From NCBI RefSeq assembly GCF_030269925.1, contig NC_085127.1, positions 3,851,501 through 3,915,500 of the forward strand: a stretch of 64,000 nt of DNA. The letters are read 5' to 3'. Position numbers and translations under genes: made by a program. Positions 1 to 11,326 of this stretch are shown here, piece after piece. Within the stretch, counting starts at the first letter, position 1, and every line of letters starts with the position of its first letter. The notes below the pieces were generated by a model, which made no database searches, was not told where the DNA came from, and saw only the letters and a list, made by a program, of their open reading frames with translations. This DNA comes from Bombyx mori. Lineage: Eukaryota > Arthropoda > Insecta > Lepidoptera > Bombycidae.

Positions 1-473
1 AAAATAAACTCCGAATTTGAGGATTTTTGGCGGGAACGCGAGGAGCGAAGTTGTGTGAATTGTTTTATTTTGTTAATTTAAGGTTTCTTCAAGCTTTAGC
101 GTGTAATACCGATAGCTTATCAACTGCTTAGTATCTGTAAAACTGCATAAATGCTGGAAAATGAAACAAAGCCGGTAGATGTACTTAACTTCTCGGAGTC
201 CTCCAAAAAGTTCGCTGAAAAAGTCTCAGTAAATAACGACTATTTTACTAAGACCATATTGCATTCCATATCATTCCATTTAATTTAATTTCATTCGAAT
301 TGATTAATGTCTCAAACTAATCAACTTCATTTCATTTCGCTCCATATCATTTCTTACAAAACAGAAAATACAAAATACTGTTTAGTGTGATACCTTCGCC
401 TTTCCAGTTGGAAAAATGAAATACTACAACTACAACTTCAAAATTTGTATTACGGTAATAGTGACAACCGGTA
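1..473. other. AT-rich stretch without a recognised gene
   Basis: No open frame, RNA gene or repeat family is recognised. The stretch is AT-rich and contains short repeated ATTTCATT-like words around 270-345. Confidence 0.5.
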
Positions 474-751
474 TCTATATAATATATAAAAATGAATTGC
501 TGTTCGTTAGTCTCGCTAAAACTCGTGAACAGCTGGACCGATTTTGCTAATTTTGGTCTTGATTTATTTGCGGAAGTCCAGAGAAGGTTTATAGTACATA
601 TGAAAATGCTCCGAATTAAATAAAAATAACAATTTTGTTTTTCCTTTGATGTGTCCCCCGTCGGACAGATTCGTTTTAAGTTTATTTTATACAAAAGTTT
701 AGGTCTTTTATTTATCGTTTGAGGCACTATGAAGTCTGCCGGGTCAGCTAG
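474..751 (+). mobile_element. Non-autonomous Helitron-like element, family H1
   Basis: Begins TCTATATAATATATAAAAATG directly after an A and ends GGGTCAGCTAG directly before a T. That is the 5'-TC...CTRR-3' layout with insertion between A and T and no target duplication or terminal inverted repeat, as known for Helitrons. A closely similar copy with the same ends lies at 34477-34768. No Rep/helicase coding is present, so it would depend on another element. Open frames crossing it are not coding. The class is inferred from its ends only. Confidence 0.6.
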
Positions 752-1440
752 TAACAAATAAAGAAATGGAAATACAACAACTTCAAAATTTGAATAAAGT
801 TAAATAAAATACAACCGGTATAATAAATCAAGTGACAGTTGACAACCGAATTATTGCCGACACAAAAACAAATAAGTTTTTAATGTTGACGAAAATAAAC
901 CTTACAAAATCACTGGCAACATTATAAAAAGATCGCTCCATTCAACCGTTCCAACGAGCACGGATTTTACAAAGCAATAAAGGGAGGCTCCATAAAAATA
1001 CTGAAATCGCCGAAAGTGAGAGACAGCTTGCATTCATGGCTGTATTTAAAACTTTAACCCGTTTTCGGATTCATTAACGGTTATACCTCACTTAACTGCT
1101 GTAATTATGTAAGCAATTTGGCGGGCTTAAGTACAAAACTGTCATGTCCTGTACGGAGCCATAATGAGTTGTGTTTAAATGTTTTTCACGGTTTGAACAA
1201 GCACTTATTTTAACGGCTTCCGTAATTACGTTTGGAACGAATTCTCTGTGTTTTTTGTACGCTCTTTCAGTGTACCTCGGACCTCACATGATAATGTCCG
1301 CATATTTATGAGACGACTAGCTTTTGCCGGCGACTTCGGCCGCGTGTCATCTTCTTCTGTCGCCGTCGTTCACAAATAATGATTAATTTTAGAACAAATT
1401 TGGTTAGCATAAAAAAAGATTATAGTGAGCCAACCTTAAC
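752..1440. other. Stretch without a recognised gene
   Basis: Mixed AT-rich sequence with a moderately GC-richer patch near 1320-1375. No coding frame or known repeat family recognised. Confidence 0.5.
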
Positions 1441-1893
1441 ATATGAGGCCTATAAAATCAAAGGCAGCTAAACGCCATAATGTCGTAAAATGTATTAACA
1501 ATGGTTCTATCTTGTTTAGTTACTTGAACATGTTTAGTTAGTGTTTTCATGTTATAACAAATACAGCTAAGTCTCTAACAAATTCAGTTCAAAAAAGTTA
1601 AGTTCACTCTGTAGTAAGTACTAATAAACGAAGTTTTATCATTTAAAATTCAGATTATTAGTAATATTCTCATTCTTTATAAATCTGTTTTAAAATAAAG
1701 AATATCGTAGCTATACGAACAAAGTTATTTCAGATTCTCAAACCGGGAGTGTTGCTAACACTGGCCCTAGCAAGAGCAGTACTTCGATGGATCGGGAGGA
1801 TCCGTAATGACGTGTTTAGGGCCGATTTTTCTAGTTTACCTGAATATTTGACAGACTTGGATATAGCTGCCTTTGATTTTATAGGCCTCATAT
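1441..1893. repeat. Perfect 30-bp inverted repeat enclosing ~390 bp
   Basis: Bases 1441-1470 (starting ATATGAGGCCTATAAAATCA) are the exact reverse complement of 1864-1893. The arms would form a perfect 30-bp stem around a 393-bp loop. The loop holds a LINE 3' fragment (about 1727-1845). No target duplication is visible at the outer edges. It could be a foldback element or a local inverted duplication. Confidence 0.75.
1727..1845 (-). mobile_element. Fragment of jockey-clade LINE 3' end, family 2
   Basis: Carries the words of the recurrent LINE 3' UTR on the minus strand: GTTGCTAACACTGGCCCTAG and the following AGAGCAGTACTTCG, then a short piece of the ORF2 C-terminal coding end (GGATCGGGAGGATCCG). 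The segment between these two pieces that is present at 62108-62430 is missing, so this copy is internally deleted. Confidence 0.6.
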
Positions 1894-2211
1894 AGACATA
1901 TGCTGTCGCGGATTTTTTTTTAGATCTTTTAAAGGGGAACAATTCTGTCATACATTATTTTAACGAAACTTTAACCGTTTCTGCAGCGCACGCAGCGGAA
2001 GCTCTCAAAAGTGAAAAAAAACCCCGATTTTGAAACATTCTTTATTGGTGCTCCGCTTGTATTGATCTTAGCGTGATGTTACATAACCTATAGCCTTCCA
2101 CAATAAATGAGCTATCTGACACTGAAAGAATTTTTCAAATCGGACCAGTACTTCCTGAGATTAGCGCGTTCAAACAAACAAACTCTTCAGCTTTATAATA
2201 TTAGTATAGAT
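1894..2211 (-). mobile_element. Helitron-like repeat fragment, family H4
   Basis: Read on the minus strand it starts ATCTATACTAATATTATAAA at 2211 and continues with the AAACAAACAAACTC and CAAATCGGACCAG words shared with copies at 8930-9366 and 51790-52444. The CTAG end is missing: the copy stops at the 30-bp inverted repeat arm. Non-coding. Confidence 0.5.
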
Positions 2212-2880
2212 TCGGGTATGTGACCTCGGTCATCTCTAGCTACCACTAAAGCTCTCTACCCATGATGTTTATGAATAACAAAATGGATGGTCTATAAAGC
2301 ACTGACGGACGTCTATAGGCTGATGATTATATTAACCTGATTGACGACGCCACATGTAAACTCTTCTTCAAAGGAATAAAGTTTATGCATCATGTATTCT
2401 GTCAATGCGACGTCTTAACAAAGACAATTCAATTCAATTCAATTCAAATGATTTATTTACCAGAGACATGGTACATGAATGATGGTGGGTATTATAAAAA
2501 GTTTAACACTCCACCATGTTCTGACTTGAATAAGTTTGCAAATATAAAATGAATATAGAATTAATAGAAGGCTATTATTAACATTTCAATTTCTAATATA
2601 ATATTCATAAATTATAGACTTAAAGAATTTAATTACATTTATAATTCATTAAAATATAGAAAATAATAGAAGTAATGTCATTGACATATTATTATTATTA
2701 TCATTAAAAAATTCACCAATATCATAAAAATTAAAAAAAACCATTTTACATCGTTTTTAAATTGTCGATTCGTTTATACAAGAATGAACATCTGAAACAA
2801 TTGATATCCAGACTAAGATATCTTCAAACTCTTGTATTTAAAAGGTATTGCAGGATTAATAGGAGCCCTGGAGGGTGATG
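2212..2880. other. Stretch with an (AATTC)n tract, otherwise unassigned
   Basis: A run of about four AATTC units lies at 2426-2447 followed by AAATGATTTATTT. In orientation and form this resembles the microsatellite tail of a minus-strand LINE, like the (AATCA)n tail at 57037. The rest is very AT-rich and unassigned. Confidence 0.4.
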
Positions 2881-3120
2881 TTTTTTATTTATTTATTGCC
2901 TAGATGGATGGACGAGCTCACAGCCCACCTGGTGTTAAGTGGTCACTGGAGCCCATAGACATCTACAACGCAAATGCGCCACCTACCTCGAGATATAAGT
3001 TCTAAGATCTCAGTATAGTTACAACGGCTACCCCACCCTTCGAACCGAAACGCATTACTGCTTCACGGCGGAAATAGGCGGGGTGGTGGTACCTACCCGT
3101 GCGGACTCCTACCACCAGTG
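2881..3120 (-). repeat. Bm1 SINE, 5'-truncated
   Basis: Poly(T) at 2881 then the reverse complement of the Bm1 body: GACGAGCTCACAGCCCACCT, GGTGTTAAGTGG, GAACCGAAACGCATTACTGC and ACCACCAGT. The tRNA-like head is absent. Like all SINEs it encodes nothing and is copied by LINE enzymes. Confidence 0.85.
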
Positions 3121-3774
3121 AAAATTGTTATTTATGTAAATTGTTATAATAGACTACAATCTCTCATGCCATAGTGTTGGTGCAATGAAAATTTTCATAC
3201 CTTACATCTGGTACTATGGTTTTGGTTCGGGATTACCAACCACAAAATTAACAACAGTATCAAAATGATGGGACAGATACTAGTAAAGAGCACAGAGACT
3301 GACAACAGAATTTGGCCAGCAACTTTTGTCCCTTACCATCCATAATCGTTGCATACGTCTCACTGGACAACACTACGTGATATTTGATAGAACGTTTCAA
3401 GAATACTAGTTAAGTAGTCCAAGATCAAATAAGATGTAAGTTGTGATTTCGTTCGATATATAGGTACCACATTCGAACTGGCTCGAATTTTGCTCACGTA
3501 TTTTACAATAGCTAAAGGTATGCAGGGAATTCGGATTTCTGATATCCAAGCTGTCACGGAAGCTCGCGTTCTTGACGGAATCCCATATCTAGAGTGACTG
3601 CGGTCATACATTCTGATTTAAACGCTAAGATCAAGTGACTGCGGTCATGCATTCCGATTTAATGGCTAGGATGGGTTTAAATAATTCAAAACAGAACGGC
3701 AATTATTTAATTTAAGAACGGAAATTAGATAATAACATACGTAGGCTTGTGATCGACTTTACTCTGATATCAGT
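3121..3774. other. Unassigned stretch with a 41-bp tandem duplication
   Basis: Two consecutive diverged units beginning GTGACTGCGGTCAT lie at about 3592-3633 and 3634-3673. An 83-codon minus-strand frame (3360-3611) crosses the first unit but matches nothing I recognise. Confidence 0.5.
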
Positions 3775-4232
3775 TGCTTAACATAGACACTAGATTCATA
3801 AGGATCGTTTGGAGCCTCTGGGTCTGCGGAGGGACTTCGGTTCCCTCTGTATTTTGTACCGCATGTTCCATGGGGAGTGATCTGAGGAATTGTTCGAGAT
3901 GATACCAATGTCTCGTTTTTACCATCGCACCGCCCGCCACCGGAGTAGAGTTCATCCATACTACCTGGAGCCACTGCGGTCATCCACAGTGCGTTTCCAG
4001 AGATCTTTTTTGCCACGTACCATCCGGCTATGGAATGAGCTCCCCTCCACGGTGTTTCCCGAGCGCTATGACATGTCCTTCTTCAAACGAGGCTTGTGGA
4101 GAGTATTAAGCGGTTGGCAGCGGCTTGGCTCTGCCCCTGGCATTGCTGAAGTCCATGGGCGACGGTAACCACTCACCATCAGGTGGGCCGTATGCTCGTC
4201 CGCCTACAAGGGCAATAAAAAAAAAAAAAAAA
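3775..4232 (+). pseudogene. 3' end of a jockey/CR1-like LINE (family 3), C-terminal ORF remnant
   Basis: An open frame at 3890-4168 encodes the typical C-terminal tail of a lepidopteran LINE reverse transcriptase, including the residues RSFLPRTIRLWNELPSTVF and then FKRGLWRVLSG. Upstream, coding traces continue in a broken frame from about 3775. The copy ends GGGCAATA followed by a poly(A) run to about 4232. The endonuclease and catalytic reverse transcriptase parts are missing, so this is a dead 5'-truncated copy. Other ends of the same family lie at 9590-9862, 12125-12265 (-), 38458-38590 (-) and 55773-55876. Confidence 0.7.
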
Positions 4233-4380
4233 AGGTCATTAGAAGTGAATTTCTCGTGTAATAGACATAGACAATTGAACAAGCAGTATGCTTTGACTTA
4301 ATTTTAGAGACTACATAAGTCTACAAATATTGTGTTATAAATTCTCATGAAATAACGTGCCAGTATCGTAATTTACAACA

Positions 4381-4627
4381 CTAGCTGTACCCGTCCGCTT
4401 CGCTGGGCATTTAAAATTAACATTATTATTTCTCACCCCCACAAAGATTCTCATCATTAAGGCCCCCGCAACTGGTGTAGGGAGTCCAACACTCATATAA
4501 ATATTAACCTATCCTTAACTACATGTATTTTCTACATTGATACCAAGTTTCAAGTCAATCGGATGCATGGTTCAGTAGTTATAATGGAACATCCGTAAAA
4601 ACCACTGTAGATTTATATAATACTAGA
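4381..4627 (-). mobile_element. Non-autonomous Helitron-like element, family H3
   Basis: On the minus strand it ends with GGACGGGTACAGCTAG, next to the A/T junction at 4380/4381, and shares more than 200 bp with 5766-6013 and 14796-15043. The other end (TCTAGTATTATATAAATC) is less typical and is preceded by C instead of A. Non-coding. Confidence 0.5.
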
Positions 4628-5765
4628 GGTCCTGCAGTAGTCGAAATTCGACTATAATTAATTGGAATTGTAAGTTTGTACACTATTATGATTGTATTTT
4701 ATACTTCTATAATCACAAATTTCGCCAAGGCTACACTATAAAAAAATATTAATAAAGATAAACAATATTTAATCTATTCTCAATTTGACCACAGACGTCA
4801 AGAACAAAAGTTTGACAATAAATAGTATGCATGCATGCGTGTGTGCCTCAAATACATGGTATGTAGTGTGTGTAATGTTTTCTTTATTGATTTAATGTAT
4901 CTTTTATGTATTATTTTATAAAAATATTAGAATTGTGCACTTCTTCTCTATATTCTCTATAAGTGTGGAAAATTTCATACTTCTCGGTCCGCGCAGTTTT
5001 CGTAAAAAGGGGTACAAAGTTTTTGCTTCACGTATTAATATATAGATTAGCATCGATGAGGTAAAAAACATTATGAACATACAGATACAATAAAATTACC
5101 TCAATTTCGACTGCACGCGACAATATTATATACGTAAATATTAAATACATCGTTTCTCAAATACATTCCAATATTAGATAGTTCTCAAATAGCTATAGCG
5201 TGATACAATAAAATATTTATTTACCAATACCGTGACAATATATCGAATTTCTTCCGAACGTATCCGAGATGCAGTAAAACTTTCATGTCCTTGTAAAAAG
5301 CTAAGACAGTCTGCGCTCGTCAAAACCCATAATTTTCGAGAATAAAAGCTTTTTAGAGCATAACCGTAAAGCTCCTTTCGAGTTATGATAATACTGCCAT
5401 TGCAACATTGAAGTGCACTCGTTGTTAAGTAACTGACAATACTAGAAAAGGTATTTAAATTAAAAGAAATAAAAAAGAAAGAAAACTTTCTGGACATTAA
5501 TTTATATCAAAATAACTTTATAATAAGCCAAAACACAACTGGTTTCGTCATTATCCCAGTTAAATGGTGCGATATAATTGAATCGGTGACATAACTAAAC
5601 ACAATCGGTATATAAGGATCACATTTAATACCCTGAGTTATATTAGTTGGTTTCAGATCGATAAATTATAAATAAATAACTGGGAATAGACCACGCCGGT
5701 GATCTGGCTCCAAATTAGGATTCCCTGTGTTACATACGTTTAAATATACACTTATATATAGATAA
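4628..5765. other. Stretch without a recognised gene
   Basis: AT-rich. A minus-strand frame with an ATG (5174-5497, 107 codons) is present. It has no domain, signal or family I recognise and its composition matches its surroundings, so it is not called as a gene. Confidence 0.45.
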
Positions 5766-6013
5766 CTAGCTGTACTCCTCCGCTTCGATGGGCATTTAAA
5801 ATTACCATTATTATTTCCCACCCCCATAAAGATTCTTATCATTAACGCCCCCGCAACTGGTGTAGGCAGTCCAACACACATATAAATATTCTAGCCTATC
5901 CTTTAAGTACATTCATTTTCTACATGGATACCAAGTTCCAAGTCAATCGGATGCATGGTTCAGTAGTTATAACGGAATATCCATAAAAACCACGGTAGAT
6001 TAATCAATATAGA
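5766..6013 (-). mobile_element. Non-autonomous Helitron-like element, family H3
   Basis: Complete by its ends: on the minus strand it starts TCTATATTGATTAATCTACC after an A and ends CAGCTAG before a T, with no target duplication. It is about 250 bp and similar throughout to 14796-15043. Class inferred from termini only. Confidence 0.58.
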
Positions 6014-6057
6014 TAAATACCCAAACAAAGAGCAAACTAATCTGTTCATCACACGAA

Positions 6058-6118
6058 TGGTTGCCGATGTGAGAATCGAACTCACGACCCTCGGCGTAAA
6101 CAATCAGAGGCGGTAACT
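6058..6118 (-). repeat. tRNA-like relic (T arm / B box)
   Basis: The minus strand contains GTGAGTTCGATTCTCAC, a perfect 5-bp T-arm stem with a 7-base TTCGATT loop that fits a pol III B box. The expected 5' acceptor strand does not pair with the 3' side, so this is not a working tRNA gene. It is more likely the head of an old SINE. Confidence 0.4.
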
Positions 6119-6538
6119 ACCGCAGCAAGGGGTCAATCATATCTATATAGGTTACGATAGGATTTTAAACTATATTTAAGTAACTATATAGTGTGAAATC
6201 CATTAAATCTTCCAAACAGAATATTTATCTCGTACCTCTCACAAACTAACAAACTCAATTGGAACTCGTCGCGACTGACTATCGTCATGGGATTTCAAAC
6301 TTGGGGAATGAAAATTTACCGTTAATAGAAATGCCACTCGAACGAAAACGAGTAGATGGGCTTTGATCCCAAACGAATTTGTTAGCGCATTTAATTAGTT
6401 AAATTGGTTTTTATCGTTTTGCAAATTAATCTGTAACGCTTTGATGAGGACTCAATTTTGATGAATACTTAAACGCACGAGATGGATCCCGATGGAGTTT
6501 TTGATTTGTTTTTAACAAGTTTTACTGTTAGAGCTATA
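6119..6538. other. Stretch without a recognised gene
   Basis: No frame, RNA or repeat family recognised before the mariner insertion at 6539. Confidence 0.5.
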
Positions 6539-7844
6539 CCTAGTCAGGTCATAAATTCTGTCATATGTTTAATGTAAAATAATTGAAACAAGTTTATTCA
6601 TTATGTAACCATTCATATACCAAAATGAACTTAACAAAACATAGATTCTTATGACACTAAAGTTTATTCAAAATTACCTCCGTGATTTTGAATACAGGCC
6701 TTCAATCTGCGCGGCCAGTCGTCTATCGCAGCACGAACGAGGTCCATGTCAATATCGGCGGCTGCCTTAATCAAGGATGTCTTGAGTGACTCCAAATTGG
6801 GATGAGGCTTTGAGCACGCCTTTTCCTCCAAGTGTTGCTATATCTTCTAATCTAACGGATTCAAATCTGGACTGGAGGAGGGCCAGTCTTCGTGCCGGAT
6901 GAAGTCGATTTCACGCGCCGCCAGCCAGTCTTGTGTGCTCTTCGCTCTATGAGCTGGCGCCGAATCTTGTTGGAATACCCAGTGCCTGTTATTGAACATG
7001 GTATGAGAAACAGGTTCCACAAGGTTCGTCAGGACTGTATTTTGATAAACAACTGCATTCGTTTTTACACCTTTCTCACAAAAATGTACCTCTGTTAAGC
7101 CCCAATAAGAAACTCCCAACCATACCATGAGCGAGGATGGAAAATGACCTCGTTGGACACGCGGAATACGGTTGCTTGCTTCTTCACTACTGTGTGCGTA
7201 CACCTTATCATTTTGTTTGTTGTAGCTCTCTTCTACGGTAAAAATTTTTTCATCCGAAAAAAGAATTTCCCGATATTTTTTTCCCGCGTACCGCTTCAAC
7301 AAAGCGCGGCATCTCTTCAGTCTCAGGTCCATTAGACGAGCATTCAAACGATGTCCTGTTTTTCTTCGATATGCCCGAAGCCCTAAGTCTTCATTTAACA
7401 CCCTTTTCACCGTGGTTCTGCTTAACCCATCTGAAGAGCCAACAGTTTCTGCTTACGTTTGGGACTTCTTTGAATTCGCGCCTTCACAGCTTTTATCACT
7501 GCTGGAGTCCTAACAGACCGAGGGCGACCACTTCTTGACCTGTCATCTACACTAGAGTCTTCATTGTATCGTTTGATGGTACGATAAACGAATCTTTTGG
7601 TTATATTCAAGTTTTTCAGTATGCTAAAAATTTGAATTAGCGCGTAACCGCAACGATGCAACGCAATAACTGCAACACGGTCTCCTTTAAGCGTCCACTC
7701 CATATTTAAAAATGAGTAAAATTCTAAAAGTATAGATTTTTATTTTCATGAACAATTCGAAATTCAAATTCAATAAACTTTTTTGTGGCCAGCATTCTAA
7801 AAGAAAAGTTTTTACTGTGTGACAATACTTATGACCTGACTAGT
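6539..7844 (-). mobile_element. maT-like (DD37D) mariner transposon, copy 1
   Basis: Terminal inverted repeats: left CCTAGTCAGGTCATAA, right (reverse complement) ACTAGTCAGGTCATAA. A TA lies just outside each end (6537-6538 and 7845-7846), the target duplication of Tc1/mariner elements. An inner TA at 6541/7841 makes the exact boundary ambiguous by four bases. The element is about 1.3 kb with one transposase gene on the minus strand, and is closely similar to copies at 13337-14641 and 37067-38383. Confidence 0.88.
6664..7703 (-). pseudogene. maT-like transposase, frameshifted
   Basis: Starts with MEWTLK at 7703. The N-terminal helix-turn-helix DNA-binding part (about the first 95 residues) is open. 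A one-base loss in a CCCC run near 7427 breaks the frame compared with the other two copies. The catalytic part then runs open from 7410 to 6847, with FSDEKIF, QQDSAPAH and SSSPDLNPLD; the last two acidic residues are 37 apart (DD37D). Two stop codons follow at the positions of Y and W in the DYKIW motif. The family cuts and pastes its own element at TA sites. This copy cannot make a full protein. Confidence 0.88.
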
Positions 7845-7846
7845 TA

Positions 7847-8929
7847 TATATATATATACAGAATGTAGGAGAATAATTTCTTAAGCCGAAACTGTAATTC
7901 ATCATAATATAACAGGATTAGTTATTGCGCCGATCTCACCTCATGGGACAACAAGTTAAAAGAAAAAGCTAATGGTACTGGGGGACTGCCGCGGAAAAGC
8001 TATTGCATAGCATTTTTTTATTAACCTATGCAATTATAATTAGATAATAATAATTTAATATTAAAACAGTAATAAAATAAGACCACGCTATATTTAAAAA
8101 CAATACCAAAGCAAAACATTAACTGTCCTCTTCACGCTCACAAGTTAGACCGCGCGAAAGAGAGATGGGCAGACTTTTCATGATGCGCATGCAGTGTGAC
8201 GTCACGCCACGCGCTTATTCACAAAACTACACAAGCGCAACGTGTGAATGCTTGAACGCGAGCTACATGGTAGGCGGATTGGGGGGTGTTAGGTTTTATT
8301 TTCATTACGGAATTTCTTGATTCGGTCGTCACGCTCAAAGCCCGCGATAATTGCTTAAAAATAAAAAATAAACAGGGTTCCAAAAATTACTGTATGTTTA
8401 TGCTCATTTTTCTAGATGTTCTGATGCTTATATTGCAATAAAATAATATTATATCTACCCATATATGGCACTCTGGTTCGGAATTTTACAAATCCTATGA
8501 TTTTTTTTTTATTTAGTACATTTTCAAACAACAAATCTTCTAGTGTTGTTACGACAGTTTTGCTATTATTTTCTTGTTTCCTACGTATTCCTACATATTC
8601 TTACTCCAGAAGCTAAAAGAGGATCACAAGAATGAAAATCCTTTAAAGTCTTGCACTCAGGAAATTTTTACCTGATCCAGATTTGTATTAGCAAGCTAGA
8701 CAAAGGCTTTGTGTTCTATTTTGAAGGGATTTCAAGACGCACATAGTTCGTTTAAATATTTTAAAAATATACTCTTTCTCGTTTCTATATTTGTATTATT
8801 ATTCTTTAATATTACCGAAAATATATAGGAAATGTGATGACATGATAGAAATTTTCTTTTTTCCACAATAAGGATTTCGTTTTAATCGCAACTTTGATAG
8901 TAGTTTTTTCATTCGTGTTTTATCATTAA
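7847..8929. other. Unassigned stretch with a GC-richer island
   Basis: About 8110-8350 is clearly richer in CpG than its surroundings and holds the perfect CRE palindrome TGACGTCA at 8197-8204. No open frame or TATA box was paired with it. It may be an old promoter or a piece of an unrecognised transposon. Confidence 0.45.
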
Positions 8930-9366
8930 CTAGCGGCCCGCTCCGGCTCCGCTCGGGTCTTTAACAAAAATTTCAACGATATTTGACGTTGTTTTCTTTT
9001 TTTAAATAAAATAACACTTATTGCGGCATAACTGTAATAGTTAGACATATGATGTCGCGACACTTTTTGTAAAGTCTTATTCTACAAAGTCGTAGTACAT
9101 TATGTTATTCTATGATCAATAATTTTCGCAGGGCACGCGATGTAAAGAATATTTTAGGGATTTTTTTTACATCTTGGGTCACATTATTGGAGTTTTAATA
9201 AGGATCCCTAATATATATTTTTTTTGAAAAAAAGACTATAGCCTATGTCACTCGGGAATAGTGTAGCTTCCAAACAGTGAAATATTTTTTCAAATCGGTT
9301 CAGTAGTTTCGGAGCATATTCAATACAAACAAACAAATCTTTCATCTTTATAATATTAAAGTATAA
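8930..9366 (-). mobile_element. Helitron-like element, family H4
   Basis: On the minus strand the 3' end reads GAGCGGGCCGCTAG followed by T, and the start contains TACTTTAATATTATAAAGATG. The inner AAACAAACAAATC word and the CAAATCGGTTCAGTAGTTTC word (minus/plus) recur at 34009-34221 and 51790-52444. Non-coding, no terminal inverted repeats. Confidence 0.5.
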
Positions 9367-9589
9367 CTATAAATATGTTCTTTTCATATCAAAGCCATAG
9401 CGAAATTGTAATTTCAATAAGCTGTTTTGAAAAATCATTGATTGTTCACTGACTGTTATTTACTCGTAAAGTTAAATTTATATTTTAAGTTTATTACTGG
9501 TACATTAATTAATATAGTAAGTACCTTTTTAGTTTTCCGATATCTGAGCTAATGTAGTAATTTATAAAGTATTTTCCTGGATAAAATCA

Positions 9590-9862
9590 ATCGGCAGCAA
9601 CTTGACTGTGCTTCTAGCTTTGCTGATGTCCATGAGCAGCAGTGACTAATTACTATCAGGCGGTTCATATGCTCAGCTGCCTTTAAGGCAATAAAAAAGG
9701 AGAATACAGTAACTGAACATACAACAGTGAAAGACTTTTACTTTTTTTACGGTACGCAGCAGCTTGGCTCTGCCCCTGGCATTGCTGAAGTCCATGGGTG
9801 ACGGTAACCACTCACCATCAGGTGGACCGTATGCTCTGAGCCTACAAGGGCAATAAAAAAAA
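9590..9862 (+). mobile_element. Two 3' ends of LINE family 3, old and younger
   Basis: 9761-9862 carries AGCTTGGCTCTGCCCCTGGC, AAGTCCATGGGTGACGGTAA and GGGCAATAAAAAA, as at 4110-4230. 9590-9705 is a more diverged version of the same end (GGCAGCAACTTGACTGTGC...GGCAATAAAAAA). Both are 5'-truncated and non-coding. Confidence 0.6.
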
Positions 9863-10570
9863 GACGAAGTCAGTTCAAGACGGGTAATAACACACTATGT
9901 AAATGTGGAAGCATAATTTATTTTTCCAATACAACAGTAATTTTGTTAGAAAATAAAAATTACAACAAATTATCGCAACTTGTTTTTTTTTTGTGTTTAT
10001 TTAAGTGTAATACCATTTTAGTTTATACACCCAAGATGTTTGAAGAGTTTTGTGTTTTACACTTAAACCGGTGGAAGTTCAACATTGGAGTTACTGGAGC
10101 CAAAAAAGTTCGAAACTATAATATTTCAACAACCAAATACAGCCATTCGGACCAAACCATCCAGTTGACTTCTGTTTCAATTTTAATATTATTTTTAAAC
10201 AAATACAGCAAGAGTGAAATCCGAACACAGACTTAGTGACTTACAGGCACTTTGCACACAAATACACGAAGAAAGAATTGGCAAACCTAAATGAAAGATT
10301 TGAAAGCGGCTAGCTGAAGTTTCAATGGGATTGTATTGGCCTGTGCCCAAGACCACGAAACATGAACAATCTGTAGTTTCAAAACGAATAGGCGTGCCTC
10401 GGAATCTACTTCAGACATATATATGTTCTAACAGATTTCTCATATTCGTGAACTAGCTGGATTTAGTTATATGTTAACTCATGATGTAAGTATACAGTTT
10501 TGTCAGATTGGGTTATCTTTTTTTACTTTATTTTGATGGTCCAACAAATGTTCGTTTTGACTTCATGACT
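9863..10570. other. Stretch without a recognised gene
   Basis: A 97-codon plus-strand frame (9943-10236) is present but is AT-rich and shows no family or motif that I recognise. It is not called. Confidence 0.45.
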
Positions 10571-11038
10571 ATTTTTTTTTATTGCTTAAATGAGTGTGTG
10601 AGTGGACGAGCTCACAGCCCACCTGGTGTTAAGTGGTTACTGGAGCCCATAGACATCCACAACGTAAATGCGCCATCCACCTTGAGATATAAGTTCTAAG
10701 GTCTCAAGTATAGTTACAACGGCCGCCCCACCCTTCAAACCGAAACGCATTACTACTTCACGGCAGAAGTATGCAGGGTGGTGGTACCCACCCGCGCGGA
10801 CTCACAAGAGATCCTACCACCAGTAATTACGTTAATTATAATTTTGCGGGTTTCATTTTTATTACACAATGTTATTCCTTCACCGTTGAAGTCGACGATT
10901 AACGATTAACGATAACATTTAATTTTGTTGAGTACGTATTTCATTAGAAAAATTGGTACCCGCCTGAGCGAATCGAACACCGGTGCATCGCTCAACACGA
11001 ATGCACCGGACGTCTTATCCGTTAGGCCACGACGACTA
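10571..11038 (-). repeat. Bm1 SINE, full length
   Basis: Reverse complement of the whole SINE: poly(T) at 10571, the GACGAGCTCACAGCCCACCT body, the GATTTCCACGG-like middle, and the tRNA-like head at 10965-11038 with the B-box-type CGAACACCGGTGCATCG and the A-box region TTAGGCCACGACGAC. A short GATTAAC triplication near 10901-10912 is peculiar to this copy. Confidence 0.85.
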
Positions 11039-11326
11039 AAATCGACTACATTGAATAAAGCGAAAAAATAATATTTGCCTATTTAATTGTAATATGACTA
11101 GCATCAAAGACTGCTGGTACCAACACTAATATAGAATAAGTGATAGTATCTTACTAATATAGAATAGACTCGACTCGGTACTACCTTAAAGGTTTTAGTG
11201 TTAAACGAATATACTCTTGGTGTGAATAGATATGAAACATATCCGCTATTCTGATTTAAGTTATAGAACCAGAACTCTAATGAGTATAAATCGACGTATA
11301 TCCTTATCCTTTTACTTAGAACTAAA

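Noticed and set aside
5174..5497. A 107-codon minus-strand frame with an ATG.
   Set aside because: No recognisable family, low-complexity start (FSFFFISFN) and composition like the AT-rich surroundings; chance is likely in 64 kb.
6058..6118. A possible tRNA gene on the minus strand.
   Set aside because: The T arm is good, but no matching acceptor strand or anticodon arm could be formed; kept only as a tRNA-like relic.
9943..10236. A 97-codon plus-strand frame.
   Set aside because: No motif or family, AT-driven composition; not supported as a gene.
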